From: Candidatus Desulfosporosinus nitrosoreducens
GTDB lineage: Bacteria > Bacillota > Desulfitobacteriia > Desulfitobacteriales > Desulfitobacteriaceae
NCBI RefSeq assembly: GCF_030954495.1
Contig: NZ_JAVHUW010000051.1
Span: 62,001 to 126,000 of the forward strand
DNA: 64,000 nucleotides
Direction of reading: 5' to 3'
This document shows, one piece after another, positions 30,636 through 40,240 of the stretch. The notes under the pieces are model-generated. The model was given only the letters and a program-made list of their open reading frames with translations, made no database searches and was not told the DNA's origin. The first letter of the stretch is position 1. Each line of letters opens with the position of its first letter. Position numbers and translations under genes: made by a program.

Positions 30636-30721
30636 ACATTTCTGGATATATTTACGAATTTAAATTAGCTAATTATGTGCAATATATAAGTGAATTGGAA
30701 GGAATATTGGAGGAATCTATA

Positions 30722-31339
30722 ATGATACTAAAATCTATTCTCAAAGTTGCAGATTCCGCACATAAAGTTGATAAAATGAAAGATTCCATCACTATCGGGC
30801 TGCTGGGAGGTTTAATTGGCGCTATAACGTCAGATCTTACCAGTGCAGTATTTTATAAAGCTAAGAAAACCGAAGCTACCTTCAGCCATACGGCGGCCCA
30901 ATTTTTCGTAACTCCCACATCACTGAGACGAAAAAACCGCATGGTTCTCGGCCAGCTATTGCATCTTTCGGTTGGTTCAGTTCTGGGAATCCCTTTAGTA
31001 TACATCCTGAAAAAAACAGGCAAAGACCATTATTTAAGCAAAGGGCTGACCGCTTCTTTGTTAACTTGGATTATTCTTTATCATGGCGGACAAAAGTTTG
31101 GCCTGATAAAAAAACCAATTTATGTTAAGACTCATCACACCTCACTGTGGAGCCACATTATTTATGGCCTGACTTCAGCAAAAGCTATAGTCTGGTTAGC
31201 CGACCCGGCAATTTTCACCTCATCGGCCAAACTCATGGCGAAAAACCCCTCACAACACTTTGCCCACAGCGTTGCCGGTCCGGATGCCAGGGAGCATAAT
31301 GACGCCTTTACGCAATCAGAGACGCCTTATTTACACTAA
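30722..31339 (+). CDS. Predicted membrane protein, unknown function
   Basis: A 205-residue protein with about four hydrophobic stretches (roughly residues 19-40, 77-100, 112-128 and 142-160) and a histidine- and acid-containing C-terminal tail. I do not recognise a family. ATG at 30722 follows TTGGAGGAA by 8 nt; an earlier frame start at 30677 has no ribosome site. It converges with the sigma-54 regulator at 31380. Confidence 0.75.
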   Translation: MILKSILKVADSAHKVDKMKDSITIGLLGGLIGAITSDLTSAVFYKAKKTEATFSHTAAQFFVTPTSLRRKNRMVLGQLLHLSVGSVLGIPLVYILKKTGKDHYLSKGLTASLLTWIILYHGGQKFGLIKKPIYVKTHHTSLWSHIIYGLTSAKAIVWLADPAIFTSSAKLMAKNPSQHFAHSVAGPDAREHNDAFTQSETPYLH

Positions 31340-31379
31340 TTAACGTCATCTTTTGTCAGGTCAGCGGGAACGCCTATCC

Positions 31380-33455
31380 TTAATTCATATTGTACCGACG
31401 CATTTTCTCATAGAGCCAAGATCGTGAAATTCCCAACAGCCGGGCGACTTCCGATTTATTGCCGTTCATTTTCAGCAAAGCTTTTTCCAAAGTTTCCTTG
31501 TCTAAATGCCGGTGAGCACTCTCCAGATTCCAACCGTTCCCCCAAGATCCGGATACTTTCGTCTTTGCTTCCAGCAGATAAAAAGGCAGGTCCTCAATAT
31601 CTAACAGGTCTCCCTCGGCAAAATTCACAGCCCGTTCGACAACATTTTTCAACTCGCGCACATTCCCCGGCCAATGGTGCGAGTTAAGGGCTTGACGCGC
31701 CGCCGCTGAAATTCCCCGTATTTGTTTATTGAACTCTTGATTTAAACGTTCTAAAAAAACTTCCGCCAGAGGGATGATATCTTCCGGACGGCAGCGCAGG
31801 GGAAGCAAGTGGAAATTAATGACGTTGAGGCGATAGTATAAATCACTGCGAAATTCTCCGCGTTCCACCTTTTGGAGAATATCCTGGTTCGTGGCCACGA
31901 TGATTCGCACATCCACTTTAACAGATTCATTGCTGCCGATTGCTTCAAAGCTTTTATCTTCCAGCACCCTGAGCAATTTGCCTTGCAAATTCAGGGGCAT
32001 ATCCCCTATTTCATCCAAAAACAAGCTTCCCCCGTTGGCAGCGGCAAATTTGCCTGCTCTGCCTCCTTTCTGAGCTCCTGTGAAAGCTCCGCCGGCGTAA
32101 CCAAAGAACTCCGACTCCAACAAGTTATCCGGAACCGCGGCACAATTTACTTTGACATAAGGCCCTTTCCACCGGGGACTCGCTTGGTGGATCGCCTCGG
32201 CAAACAATTCCTTCCCGGTACCGCTTTCTCCGGTTAACAGGACGGTCGAGTTGCCACGGGCCGCTATCTCCGCTTCCTGTTTGAGGCGGCGCAGGGAAGA
32301 ATTAACCGTCACAATCTGATTAAAGGTAACAGCTCTGTGGAAGGAACCGGCTTTTTCTTTATAAAACTGCAAGCCGCTGTCCATTTGAGCCAGGCGTTCT
32401 GCAACGTCTTTAGCTTCTTCGATTCTCTGATAAACTATTTTCCCAACCGCTCCAATTATTTTTCCCTGACGGACAATCGGTGAGCGGGACACAATACAGG
32501 TCTTTCCCTGAATGACTTGTATCTCGTTGGTTTCCGCCATGCCGGTTTTTAAGGTTCGCAAAAGTCGAATATTCTCGCTGACTTGTTCAATAGGCTTTTG
32601 CAAGAGGTCTTTTTCCCTTCTGCCCAAAAAATAACAAGCCGCCTCATTGACCAGCGTAATCTTACCCAGGTCATCGACAACGAAGATCGCTTCATGGGCA
32701 ATATTGGTGACCGTCAACAATGTTTCATACAGACGCTTCGTGGCGTCAAGTTCCTGAGCCGTTTGATCCAAATCATTCAAAGCTTGAAAGACAATAACGG
32801 CGCCCCCCTTGCCGTCGATAGGGCTTACGTGGCAAAGCACAGGCACTTCATTCAGCCGGGCATGTATTCCAAGCCGGTTTTGAGCCGGCTTGAGAATATC
32901 CCGCCAATTGAGATTGGGAAAAACATTGTCTAAACAAGAACCTTTAAGTGACTCTTGCCTTAAGCCTAAAATTTTTTCACCGGCAGAGTTTAAGCTCTGA
33001 ATAGTTTGATTTTGGTCCACAACGATAAGCCCATTAGGCAGCGCTCGATAAACGGCATTGAGCTTAACCGCTAATTGCTCCGCTGTGCGAAATAAAGCCA
33101 GGATCATGTCTACCTTTGTAAAGATTCCCAGCACCTTTCCCTCGGAGTCGACGACCACCCCGGTACCTGCGGAAGTCTGTTTCGCCCGCTCTTCAACCAC
33201 CTCGTAGGGAGTATTGGCTTCCACCGTTACTACCTTGGGGTTAAAATGCCGGGCAATGCTTTCGGACAAGTCACTGCCTGCCAAATAAGCATCCAAAACG
33301 CTGGATTTGGTAAAAATCCCCTTGAGGTATCCTTCTTCATCCACGACCGGCAGGGCATCAAGCTTGCTCCAGCGCAACAAGGCCACACCCTGCCCGAGAG
33401 TATCCTTGGAACGCAGCAGAGGAACCTCGCGCGTCATCATGTCATACATTAACAT
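31380..33455 (-). CDS. Sigma-54-dependent activator with CBS pair and PAS domains
   Basis: A 691-residue enhancer-binding protein. In order: two CBS motifs (about residues 8-120), PAS (about 135-230), a second PAS (about 255-350), the AAA+ domain with GESGTGKE (Walker A) and GAFTGA (sigma-54 contact), then a Fis-type helix-turn-helix at the C-terminus ([19 protein letters not shown]). CBS and PAS inputs suggest sensing of adenine nucleotides or an acyl-CoA-like ligand. ATG at 33455 follows GAGGTGA; an open frame to 33506 is not needed. Sigma-54 promoters at 35083 and 35275 are its likely targets. Confidence 0.94.
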   Translation of the reverse strand: MLMYDMMTREVPLLRSKDTLGQGVALLRWSKLDALPVVDEEGYLKGIFTKSSVLDAYLAGSDLSESIARHFNPKVVTVEANTPYEVVEERAKQTSAGTGVVVDSEGKVLGIFTKVDMILALFRTAEQLAVKLNAVYRALPNGLIVVDQNQTIQSLNSAGEKILGLRQESLKGSCLDNVFPNLNWRDILKPAQNRLGIHARLNEVPVLCHVSPIDGKGGAVIVFQALNDLDQTAQELDATKRLYETLLTVTNIAHEAIFVVDDLGKITLVNEAACYFLGRREKDLLQKPIEQVSENIRLLRTLKTGMAETNEIQVIQGKTCIVSRSPIVRQGKIIGAVGKIVYQRIEEAKDVAERLAQMDSGLQFYKEKAGSFHRAVTFNQIVTVNSSLRRLKQEAEIAARGNSTVLLTGESGTGKELFAEAIHQASPRWKGPYVKVNCAAVPDNLLESEFFGYAGGAFTGAQKGGRAGKFAAANGGSLFLDEIGDMPLNLQGKLLRVLEDKSFEAIGSNESVKVDVRIIVATNQDILQKVERGEFRSDLYYRLNVINFHLLPLRCRPEDIIPLAEVFLERLNQEFNKQIRGISAAARQALNSHHWPGNVRELKNVVERAVNFAEGDLLDIEDLPFYLLEAKTKVSGSWGNGWNLESAHRHLDKETLEKALLKMNGNKSEVARLLGISRSWLYEKMRRYNMN

Positions 33456-33877
33456 CCCAGTCACCTCGCCTGCTAAAACCTCCTCTAGAATAGCTGCCAA
33501 TTGCATAAATTTCGCTTGATCTGTTGCGCCGTAGCATTTTGCCGCTTCCTATATTCTCTTTGATATTCTCTTTAGAAAAGCCCAATTCCTCTAATTATCT
33601 GAACTTTCTTAATTCCGAGGAATTAGCCTTAAGGTCCGGGACACCCCAGCAAGCGAAAAATAATCAGGCCCTCTGCCGCCGCTCTCTAATCTTTACCTTG
33701 GCTGCAGGCGGATAGCTCCATTGAGGCGAAGGGTACTGCCGTCCTCCTTTCCTGGTTATGAACCCATTCCTTTCTCTTGACTCAAAACAGAAAACAGCCT
33801 TGAGCTTTGCCTTCCTTCACTGACCGACCTCTAACCTTGTCTCATGAGAAACTTAAGCTAACGCCCAAGGCCGGTCT
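33456..33877. other. Gap without a recognisable gene
   Basis: This 422-bp stretch lies between the sigma-54 activator and the end of the broken thiolase gene. It holds short pyrimidine-rich tracts and a few CT-rich words but no frame with a ribosome site. No strong hairpin or sigma-54 sequence is visible. The activator's own promoter should be here, but I cannot point to it. Confidence 0.5.
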
Positions 33878-35030
33878 TCAATCCAGCCTTTCGATAATGG
33901 TGGCATTAGCCATGCCATGCCCCTCACACATGGTTTGCAGCCCATACCTCCCTTCACTGCGTTCCAATTCATGCATCAGCGTCGTCATTAAGCGAGCCCC
34001 GCTGGCGCCCAAAGGATGCCCCAAAGCAATGGCCCCGCCGCAGGGATTAAGTTTTTCTCGGTCCGCCCCTGTTTCCTTTAACCAAGCTAGGGGAATTGCC
34101 GCAAAGGCTTCATTGACCTCAAACACGTCGATATCTTTGAGGTTCAGTCCGGCTTGGGCTAATACCTTTGCCGTGGCGGGAATGGGGCCGGTGAGCATCA
34201 ACGTCGGATCGGAGCCCAGAACGCTGCGGGCTATGATTCGGAAACGTGGTTTAAGTCCCAATTCCAAAGCTTTCTCCCGCGACATGATCAGCAGAGCCGC
34301 CGCTCCGTCTGATATCTGACTGGAATTCCCCGCTGTGACCTGCCCTCCCTCTTGAAAGGGGGATTTCAAAGCCGCCAGTTTGCCTGAATTGGTATCGGCG
34401 CGAGGGCCTTCATCGGCTTTCACAACCACCATGTGGCCATCTGTCAGCGGAACTAGTCAGGGGCATGATTTCTCGTTCAAAACGCCCCTCTTTTTGTGAT
34501 TTAAGCGCTTTTTGATGACTTTCCAGAGAAAACTCATCCATCTCCTGCCGACTGATTTTCCAATTGTGAGCGATTCTCTCTGCCGAGAGGCCTTGATTGA
34601 TTATCTCATAACGCGAGGTTAGTTCCGGGGATAAGATTGTGCCTTTAACATTAGAACCCATGGGCGTGCGAGACATATTCTCCACTCCGGCGGCGACAAC
34701 GGCCTCCATATCTCCCGCCAGAATTACCTGAGCGGCGAAATGAACTGCCTGCTGGCTTGAGCCGCATTGACGATCAAGGGTTAACCCAGGAACATGAAGC
34801 GGATAACCGGCAATCAGGGCTGCTTGCCGACCGATACAAAACCCCTGCTCCCCAACCTGAGTGACACACCCCATGAGAACATCCTCTACCAGGCCCGGAT
34901 CTATTCCCGCCCGCCTAACCAATTCTCTCAGAACGATCCCCGCCAAATCCTCAGAACGGCAGCCGCTTAACGATCCGTTTTTTCGCCCAATAGGAGTTCT
35001 CACGGCCTCAACAATCACAGCTTCTCTCAT
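33878..35030 (-). pseudogene. Acetyl-CoA acetyltransferase (thiolase), broken by a +1 frameshift
   Basis: Two adjacent frames encode the halves of one thiolase. The N-half (start ATG 35030, MREAVIVEAVRTPIG) has the acylated cysteine in LDRQCGSSQQA. The C-half has VNEAFAA, CGGAIALGHPLGASGAR and the MCEGHGMAN region with the second cysteine. The frames meet near 34440-34460. Removing one A on the coding strand at about 34454 (in ACTAGT) would give a continuous PLTVPLTDGHMVVVKADEG. All catalytic residues are otherwise intact. It is a recent mutation, a phase change or a sequencing error. It is placed for beta-oxidation with the acyl-CoA synthetase. Confidence 0.9.
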
Positions 35031-35082
35031 TTCTTCAATCCCTTTCTCCATATTCTGAACCATATTTTGAAATTTGCTCGGT

Positions 35083-35098
35083 TGCAATTTTTATGCCA
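35083..35098 (-). promoter_or_regulatory. Sigma-54 promoter of the thiolase gene
   Basis: On the minus strand the sequence is TGGCATAAAAATTGCA, which fits TGGCAC-N5-TTGCW except for one C to T change. The -12 element ends 53 bp before the thiolase start codon at 35030. This also rules out the longer open frame starting at 35087. Confidence 0.85.
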
Positions 35099-35105
35099 CT
35101 AAGCC

Positions 35106-35129
35106 GTTAAGCCTAAGCTTAGGCTTAAC
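35106..35129. promoter_or_regulatory. Perfect 24-bp palindrome, candidate activator site
   Basis: The half-site is GTTAAGCCTAAG followed by its exact reverse complement, giving a dyad with no mismatch. It lies 8 bp upstream of the thiolase -24 box. That is closer than usual for an enhancer, so it may serve the divergent acyl-CoA synthetase promoter 146 bp away instead. Confidence 0.6.
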
Positions 35130-35170
35130 CAAAAAATTACATCCGGCAAAACGCCGGCTTCACCACTTTT

Positions 35171-35213
35171 AAGTGTCCTTAAAAACGGACAGTTGACAAC
35201 AGGAAGGACACTT
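35171..35213. promoter_or_regulatory. Inverted repeat AAGTGTCCTT / AAGGACACTT, candidate enhancer site
   Basis: The two 10-bp arms (35171-35180 and 35204-35213) are exact complements with centres 33 bp apart, about three helical turns. They lie about 60-105 bp upstream of the synthetase -24 box, the normal distance for enhancer sites of sigma-54 activators. Confidence 0.6.
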
Positions 35214-35274
35214 TCTTTCCGGAAACAAGGTGGAAATACCAGTTAAAATAAGAGGCGGATAAAAACTCTTGCTC

Positions 35275-35290
35275 TGGCATATATATTGCA
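35275..35290 (+). promoter_or_regulatory. Sigma-54 promoter of the acyl-CoA synthetase gene
   Basis: TGGCATATATATTGCA matches TGGCAC-N5-TTGCW with a single C to T change, the same change as in the divergent promoter. The start codon lies 46 bp downstream. Confidence 0.87.
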
Positions 35291-35335
35291 AATATTCAGA
35301 ATAAACTTTGCAACAGCTAAGAGGAGTGAGAGATT

Positions 35336-36988
35336 ATGATGGCCTACGATCTGACTTTGCAGGCAGTCCTGGAACGGGCTCTGCGTCTTTATTCCAAAAA
35401 AGAAATTATTTCCCGCGATTTCTCCGGAATCTTCCGCTATACCTACGGAGACTTTTATAAACGTACCCTGCGCCTCGCCAATGTGCTCCAGGATTTAGGA
35501 ATCACTAAGGGCGATAGGGTAGGCACACTTGCCTGGAACAATCACCGCCACCTCGAACTCTACTTTGCCATACCGATTAGCGGAGCGGTACTCCACACTT
35601 TAAATTTGCGCCTCGGACCGGAACAACTGGTTTACATTATTAACCATGCCGAAGATAAAGTAATTTTTGTGGACAAAGATCTTCTCCCTCTTTTACAGAG
35701 CATTCGCGATCAATTACCCACCGTGGAACAGATTATCGTAATGTCGGATACCCTGGAAATCCCGCCCTGCGGTTTGGCAAATCCTTTGTCCTATGAAGCA
35801 TTGCTGGCCGGAGCCAGGGAGACGTTCAGCTATCCTGATTTAAGCGAATGGGACCCCGCCGCCATGTGCTATACCACGGCGACGACCGGCAGCCCCAAAG
35901 GAGTTGTTTACACCCACCGCGCCCTAGTTCTCCATTGTTTGGCCGCCTGTCTCCCGGATTGCTTAAATTTGCACGAAGCCGACCGGGTTTTACCCTTTGT
36001 CCCTATGTTCCACGTCAATGCTTGGGGAATACCCTTTGCCTGTACCTGGCTGGGAGCCACTCAGGTTTTTCCCGGAGCGCGCCCACAAGCCGAAGACATT
36101 TGCCGGCTGATTGAAGACCATAAAGTGACTCTTGCCGCCGGTGTACCCACCATCTGGATGGCAACCTATCCCTTGTGGGAAAGCGGGAAATACGATCCTT
36201 CTTCTCTCCGGGAAATTGTCAATGGCGGTTCCGCCGCCTCCGTTTCTATGATCCGCAACTACCGGGAAAAATTAGGCGTCCCCATACTCCACGCCTACGG
36301 CATGACCGAAACGACTCCGGTCGTTCTGGTCTCCCGGCCTAAGAGTACCATGGAAAACTTGTCCCTTGAGGAAAAATACCAGTTGTCAGCCAAACAGGGA
36401 CTGCTCGTACCCGGGCTGGAAATGAAAGTGGTCGGGGAAGATGGGCGGGAAATTCCCTGGGATGGCAAAACTATGGGAGAGCTTTTACTCCGGGGCCCTT
36501 GGATCGCCAAAGAGTATTATAAAGACCCTGTCCGCTCTCAAGACTCCTTCACGGAGGGCTGGCTGCGCACAGGGGACATTGTCACTGTAGATTCGGAAGG
36601 ATACGTGGGCATTGCCGACCGCAGCAAAGATTTAATCAAAAGCGGCGGGGAGTGGATATCCTCCCTGGATCTTGAAAATACGATTATGGACCATCCCGCG
36701 GTCTTGGAAGCGGCTGTCATCGCAATTCCCCATCCCAAATGGGATGAACGCCCTCTGGCCTGCGTGGTTCTGAAACAGGACTATGAAGGGCTTGTGGAAG
36801 CCCAGGACATCCTGGATTTTCTCCGGGGAAAAGCTCCCAAGCTCTGGATTCCCGACCAAGTAGAATTTATTGAGGCCATTCCCCGGACAAGTGTCGGCAA
36901 ATTTTATAAAGCTGCCCTGCGGGCACGTTTTGCCGAAGCAGCCAGTGCTTTGCAAACTTCCGAAGCTCCTCTCCGGGCAAAGGCATAA
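35336..36988 (+). CDS. AMP-forming acyl-CoA synthetase (fatty acid-CoA ligase)
   Basis: A 550-residue adenylate-forming enzyme that activates a carboxylic acid to acyl-CoA with ATP. The P-loop-like motif is TTATTGSPKGVVYTHR (about residue 178), followed by AYGMTETTPVV and GWLRTGDIVTVDSEGYVGIADR, and a C-terminal lysine in PRTSVGKFYK. Length and motifs place it with medium/long-chain ligases of the AlkK/FadD type; chain length is not determinable. Ribosome site GAGGAG precedes ATG by 9 nt. The sigma-54 promoter links its expression to the regulator at 31.4 kb and to the thiolase. Confidence 0.93.
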   Translation: MMAYDLTLQAVLERALRLYSKKEIISRDFSGIFRYTYGDFYKRTLRLANVLQDLGITKGDRVGTLAWNNHRHLELYFAIPISGAVLHTLNLRLGPEQLVYIINHAEDKVIFVDKDLLPLLQSIRDQLPTVEQIIVMSDTLEIPPCGLANPLSYEALLAGARETFSYPDLSEWDPAAMCYTTATTGSPKGVVYTHRALVLHCLAACLPDCLNLHEADRVLPFVPMFHVNAWGIPFACTWLGATQVFPGARPQAEDICRLIEDHKVTLAAGVPTIWMATYPLWESGKYDPSSLREIVNGGSAASVSMIRNYREKLGVPILHAYGMTETTPVVLVSRPKSTMENLSLEEKYQLSAKQGLLVPGLEMKVVGEDGREIPWDGKTMGELLLRGPWIAKEYYKDPVRSQDSFTEGWLRTGDIVTVDSEGYVGIADRSKDLIKSGGEWISSLDLENTIMDHPAVLEAAVIAIPHPKWDERPLACVVLKQDYEGLVEAQDILDFLRGKAPKLWIPDQVEFIEAIPRTSVGKFYKAALRARFAEAASALQTSEAPLRAKA

Positions 36989-37027
36989 CCGGGGCTTGAG
37001 TTTTTTTGTCATAAAAACTTAAACGAG

Positions 37028-37062
37028 AAGGGGGAACCACGCGGTCAGCGTGATTCCCCCTT
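37028..37062 (+). terminator. Terminator of the acyl-CoA synthetase gene
   Basis: AAGGGGGAACCACGC (37028-37042) pairs with 37048-37062 over 15 bp with one mismatch and a 5-nt loop. A second short hairpin with a T-rich tail (CCGGC / GCCGG, about 37065-37090) follows. Confidence 0.8.
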
Positions 37063-37240
37063 TTGCCGGCTTCCGCCGGTTTTTCTTTTTCTTTGCGACC
37101 TATAAGGCAGGCTTTTAAATTTTCTCCCGATGTTCCGGATTACCTTCTTTGCAATAGCTCGCCTAACACCCGCCTATAGACCCGGCGAAAACAAATGACG
37201 AAAGACTCTTTTAACAGCAACTCTATAGCTTCCACACACA

Positions 37241-38197
37241 TTACAATTTGGCTAAACCTACCCCTTTAAAGTAATAAGCAATTCCCTGAGAGCTAAGTTC
37301 CAGATCCGGCTCAAAGGATTTTAACAGCGGATGTTCCCTGGCGGTGATCCCATATTGCGCTAACTCACCTCTTAATAATTCCCACAAAGACTCCTTAATT
37401 TCTTCGACAGTGCCACCCGCAGCCAAAACACGCCGGCCAATAGCCGCATAAGCCTCTAACAATTCTGTGTTGCGGGCAAGGATAGCCGGCGCTCCCCCTG
37501 CTTTTCCGAAATGTCCAAAATAAATAGTCTCCAGATTCAGCCCTCTCATGCGGTCCAAAGTGTTTTTAGCCGCCAGCGGGTCAAATTCTGTCGGTGGGGT
37601 AAACGGCAAGACAAAATCACTGCCTATCAGTTCACTCAAACTGTGAATACGGACACCCAGAGCATCGCCGCCGAAAACACCCCTGCTGACCGGATCGTGG
37701 ATCACCAAGTGATGGCTGGCGTGTCCGGGAGAATAATAAAAGGTCAGCAAACGGCCACCGCCCAAATCCAGAATTTCTCCATCACCCGGAGTATGAACCC
37801 GGTCTTCCGGAATGGGTAAAACATGCCCGAAAAAATCATGATAATGCTCTTTATAAATAGCCTTGGTTCCGGCTATAAGCTGAGAGGGATCGCTCAAGTG
37901 CTTTGCTCCTTTAGGATGAACAAAAACCCGGGCCTTCGGCAGTTCCTGAACTATTGCCCCGGCTCCGCCCGCGTGGTCTAAATGAATATGCGTGAGGATT
38001 ATGTAGTCTACTTTTTCCGGCGGTACGCCTAAGCTCTTTAAACCGTCTAAAATGTAGCCGATACTTGGCGTCGGACCGGTTTCCAGCAAAGCCACCTTTT
38101 CCCCTACGATCAGATAACACGAAGTCCGTTTAGGCATTCCCTGGTCATGAACATCGATTTGATAAACATTGTCGCCCAGGTTAAGGATAGAAGACAT
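37241..38197 (-). CDS. MBL-fold metallohydrolase
   Basis: A 318-residue metallo-beta-lactamase-fold hydrolase with the di-metal motif HIHLDHAGG (about residues 70-78), SPGHASHH and GGDALGV further on. It resembles glyoxalase-II-like thioesterases that hydrolyse small thioesters; the substrate is not known. A 68-bp remnant of a paralogue lies at 42321-42388, next to a QueG-like gene. This intact copy has a QueG-like remnant just upstream, so the two genes were once a pair. Confidence 0.9.
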   Translation of the reverse strand: MSSILNLGDNVYQIDVHDQGMPKRTSCYLIVGEKVALLETGPTPSIGYILDGLKSLGVPPEKVDYIILTHIHLDHAGGAGAIVQELPKARVFVHPKGAKHLSDPSQLIAGTKAIYKEHYHDFFGHVLPIPEDRVHTPGDGEILDLGGGRLLTFYYSPGHASHHLVIHDPVSRGVFGGDALGVRIHSLSELIGSDFVLPFTPPTEFDPLAAKNTLDRMRGLNLETIYFGHFGKAGGAPAILARNTELLEAYAAIGRRVLAAGGTVEEIKESLWELLRGELAQYGITAREHPLLKSFEPDLELSSQGIAYYFKGVGLAKL

Positions 38198-38231
38198 TTT
38201 ATTCCCCCCTAATCTATGGCATGTCGGCCAA

Positions 38232-38346
38232 GAACAAAAATTCTCATACCATTGACCGTTTCCGGAAGCTCTATTCCCTCGGAATATAATTATATCCTGA
38301 ATTTTTCGAAAAGTCAGCCGCCATTTTACTTAAGCTTTGTTGATCC
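38232..38346 (-). pseudogene. Remnant of a QueG-like iron-sulfur protein gene (5' end)
   Basis: Over about 115 bp this stretch matches the first 38 codons of the intact gene at 43251 on the same strand. Translated pieces read QSLSKMAADF and, in a second frame, ELPETVNGMRIF, compared with QSLSKMAAGF and ALSETVKGMRIF in the intact protein. A frameshift divides the two pieces, and nothing follows. It is a decayed duplicate. Confidence 0.85.
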
Positions 38347-38402
38347 CCTACACCGGCTTCCTTAAGTCCGGAATGATTCAAAGCTTCGCGCTGGTTTAGC
38401 GG

Positions 38403-39218
38403 TTAAAAAAAGGTGAGATTTCCTGTTTTCAGGGCATGCCGTTCGGCAAGGATGGCCAGTCGGCCGCTTAAAAGAAATAACAGTATCAGAACCGCGAGCA
38501 AGACCCCTAATGACGGCAGGATCTGAGTGAATCCCAGCCCATCTATCATCAGTTCTCTAAGGATTTGCAATACATACGTCAGGGGAAAAACTAAAGCGGC
38601 AGCTTTTCCCCATAAGGGCATCGCTGCGACCGGAATGCGTACCCCGGAAAAAATCAGCATAGGCTCATCCAGAACCGTATAAAGAAAACTGGAATCCCGG
38701 GAAAACAAAAAGATGACATTCAAAAATCCACCCCAGATCACTGCCGAAACAACCAGGAGCAGCAGTCCCAGCGGAATGCTCCACCAAGCGGCCACATGAA
38801 TACCCTTGACCAAAGCCGCGGCCAAAAGTGCAAAGGTAGAAAAAAGCCATACTCCTTCTAAAAGATCCGCTGCGGCCCGGCCATAAATTACTCCCAGCCG
38901 GGATACCGGGGAAAGAAAAATCAGTTCAATGGTCCCGGAATAGCGTTCAAAGGACATCTGCCAGGCCGATTGCACCAGAGACCAGAAAAAAATATACCCC
39001 AAGTACCCGGTTAAGAGAAATACCCCGATTTTCTCAGAGCTAAAAAAACGGTTTAACGGACTGTAGGCACCCAGATTAAAGGGTTTTAAGGAATAGTATG
39101 CCGAAACATAGGTGATCGCCGGCCAGACCAGCAGCGAAAAGTAAATGAGCGAGCTGTGAAAGTTCAGGCGGTGGCTTTTTTTCATCTCCGACCAAAAAAC
39201 ACGTTTGAGTCCTTTCAA
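38403..39218 (-). CDS. ABC-2 type permease subunit
   Basis: A 271-residue membrane protein with six hydrophobic segments of the ABC-2 exporter type. TTG at 39218 is a likely start: GGGAGGG lies 8 nt upstream, and it overlaps the ATPase stop codon as TTGA. Together with the ATPase and the second permease (40241) it forms a heterodimeric exporter of unknown cargo. The three genes and the regulator at 41053 are one operon. Confidence 0.88.
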   Translation of the reverse strand: MKGLKRVFWSEMKKSHRLNFHSSLIYFSLLVWPAITYVSAYYSLKPFNLGAYSPLNRFFSSEKIGVFLLTGYLGYIFFWSLVQSAWQMSFERYSGTIELIFLSPVSRLGVIYGRAAADLLEGVWLFSTFALLAAALVKGIHVAAWWSIPLGLLLLVVSAVIWGGFLNVIFLFSRDSSFLYTVLDEPMLIFSGVRIPVAAMPLWGKAAALVFPLTYVLQILRELMIDGLGFTQILPSLGVLLAVLILLFLLSGRLAILAERHALKTGNLTFF

Positions 39219-40213
39219 GCCGTTTCCCTCCCTGCAACATCCCTTCCGGCCAGGTTTAAGATCGCATCCTCAAGCTTCGGTTTCTCCACCTCCAAGCGCT
39301 GAAGGGGTAATCCTTGCTCGAATAAAAACTGCAGTACTTGGGCAGTGACTTCCTGCTTAGACCGAATTCGCAGTTCCACTCCCCCACTCTGTTCCAGAAC
39401 GGTCAGCACAGCCTCAAAGGGCAAAAGTATTTTTGTAAGAGCCTCCCTGGTTTTTTCCGGGAACTCAGAAACCCATAGGGAAAGAAGGTCTCCGGCGGCA
39501 ACCGCGCGAATTACTTTTTCCGGCGTATCGTGCAGCACTAAAGCTCCTTTGTCAATAATGTATACCCGTTTACAAAGCGATTCCACTTCACTCAAGTAAT
39601 GGCTGGTGAGCAGAATTCCTTTTCCCTCTTGCACGGCCAGGTCCCGAATATGCTCCCGCAAACGTTTGGCAATCGGCGCATCTAACCCTAAGGTGGGCTC
39701 ATCCAGGAAAAGGTAGCTCGGATCATTGATTAAACCGCGGGCAATTTGCAAACGCTGTTTCATTCCTTTGGAGTACCTCTCTACCGGAATATCCGCCGCT
39801 GCTTCTAAATCCACCGCTTTCAGCAAATCGTTGCTGCGCTCTGTCAAAGTTTTTCCATATAAACCATACAAACTGCCGAAATAAGCAAGGTTTTCTCGTG
39901 CAGTTAAGCGCCAGTAGAGCATACGCTCACCTCCGGCGATCATGTTGACCCGTTTTTTTACTTTCATCGGCTCTTCGAGGGCGTTTAGGCCATCAATGAC
40001 AATGCTTCCGGCCGTAGGTATCAGCAGAGTGGAAAGCATTTTGATCGTTGTCGTTTTTCCGGCCCCGTTGATTCCCAGCAAACCGACGATTTCACCCGGC
40101 TGAATTTGCAGATCTAAACTCTGTACCGCCACTACCTCTTTCTTGCGGCTTCTGAAGACTCCCTGTTTTTCCTTTGTTACATAAACTTTACGCAAGTTCA
40201 CCGCTGTTAACAT
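39215..40213 (-). CDS. ABC transporter ATP-binding protein
   Basis: A 332-residue ATPase with GINGAGKTTTIKML (Walker A, about residue 49), the signature YSKGMKQRLQIARGL, and FLDEPTLGLD (Walker B). The C-terminal 90 residues form the extension typical of DrrA/NatA-like exporters. It energises the two ABC-2 permeases that flank it. Substrate is not readable; drug, lipid or ion export are all possible for this class. Confidence 0.93.
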   Translation of the reverse strand: MLTAVNLRKVYVTKEKQGVFRSRKKEVVAVQSLDLQIQPGEIVGLLGINGAGKTTTIKMLSTLLIPTAGSIVIDGLNALEEPMKVKKRVNMIAGGERMLYWRLTARENLAYFGSLYGLYGKTLTERSNDLLKAVDLEAAADIPVERYSKGMKQRLQIARGLINDPSYLFLDEPTLGLDAPIAKRLREHIRDLAVQEGKGILLTSHYLSEVESLCKRVYIIDKGALVLHDTPEKVIRAVAAGDLLSLWVSEFPEKTREALTKILLPFEAVLTVLEQSGGVELRIRSKQEVTAQVLQFLFEQGLPLQRLEVEKPKLEDAILNLAGRDVAGRETA

Positions 40214-40240
40214 TTCCAGCCTCCCCTTATCCTTAATTCT

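Noticed and set aside
34410..35087. Two separate half-thiolase genes or a programmed frameshift
   Set aside because: The C-half has no ribosome site of its own, and no slippery run is visible at the junction; a plain one-base insertion is simpler.
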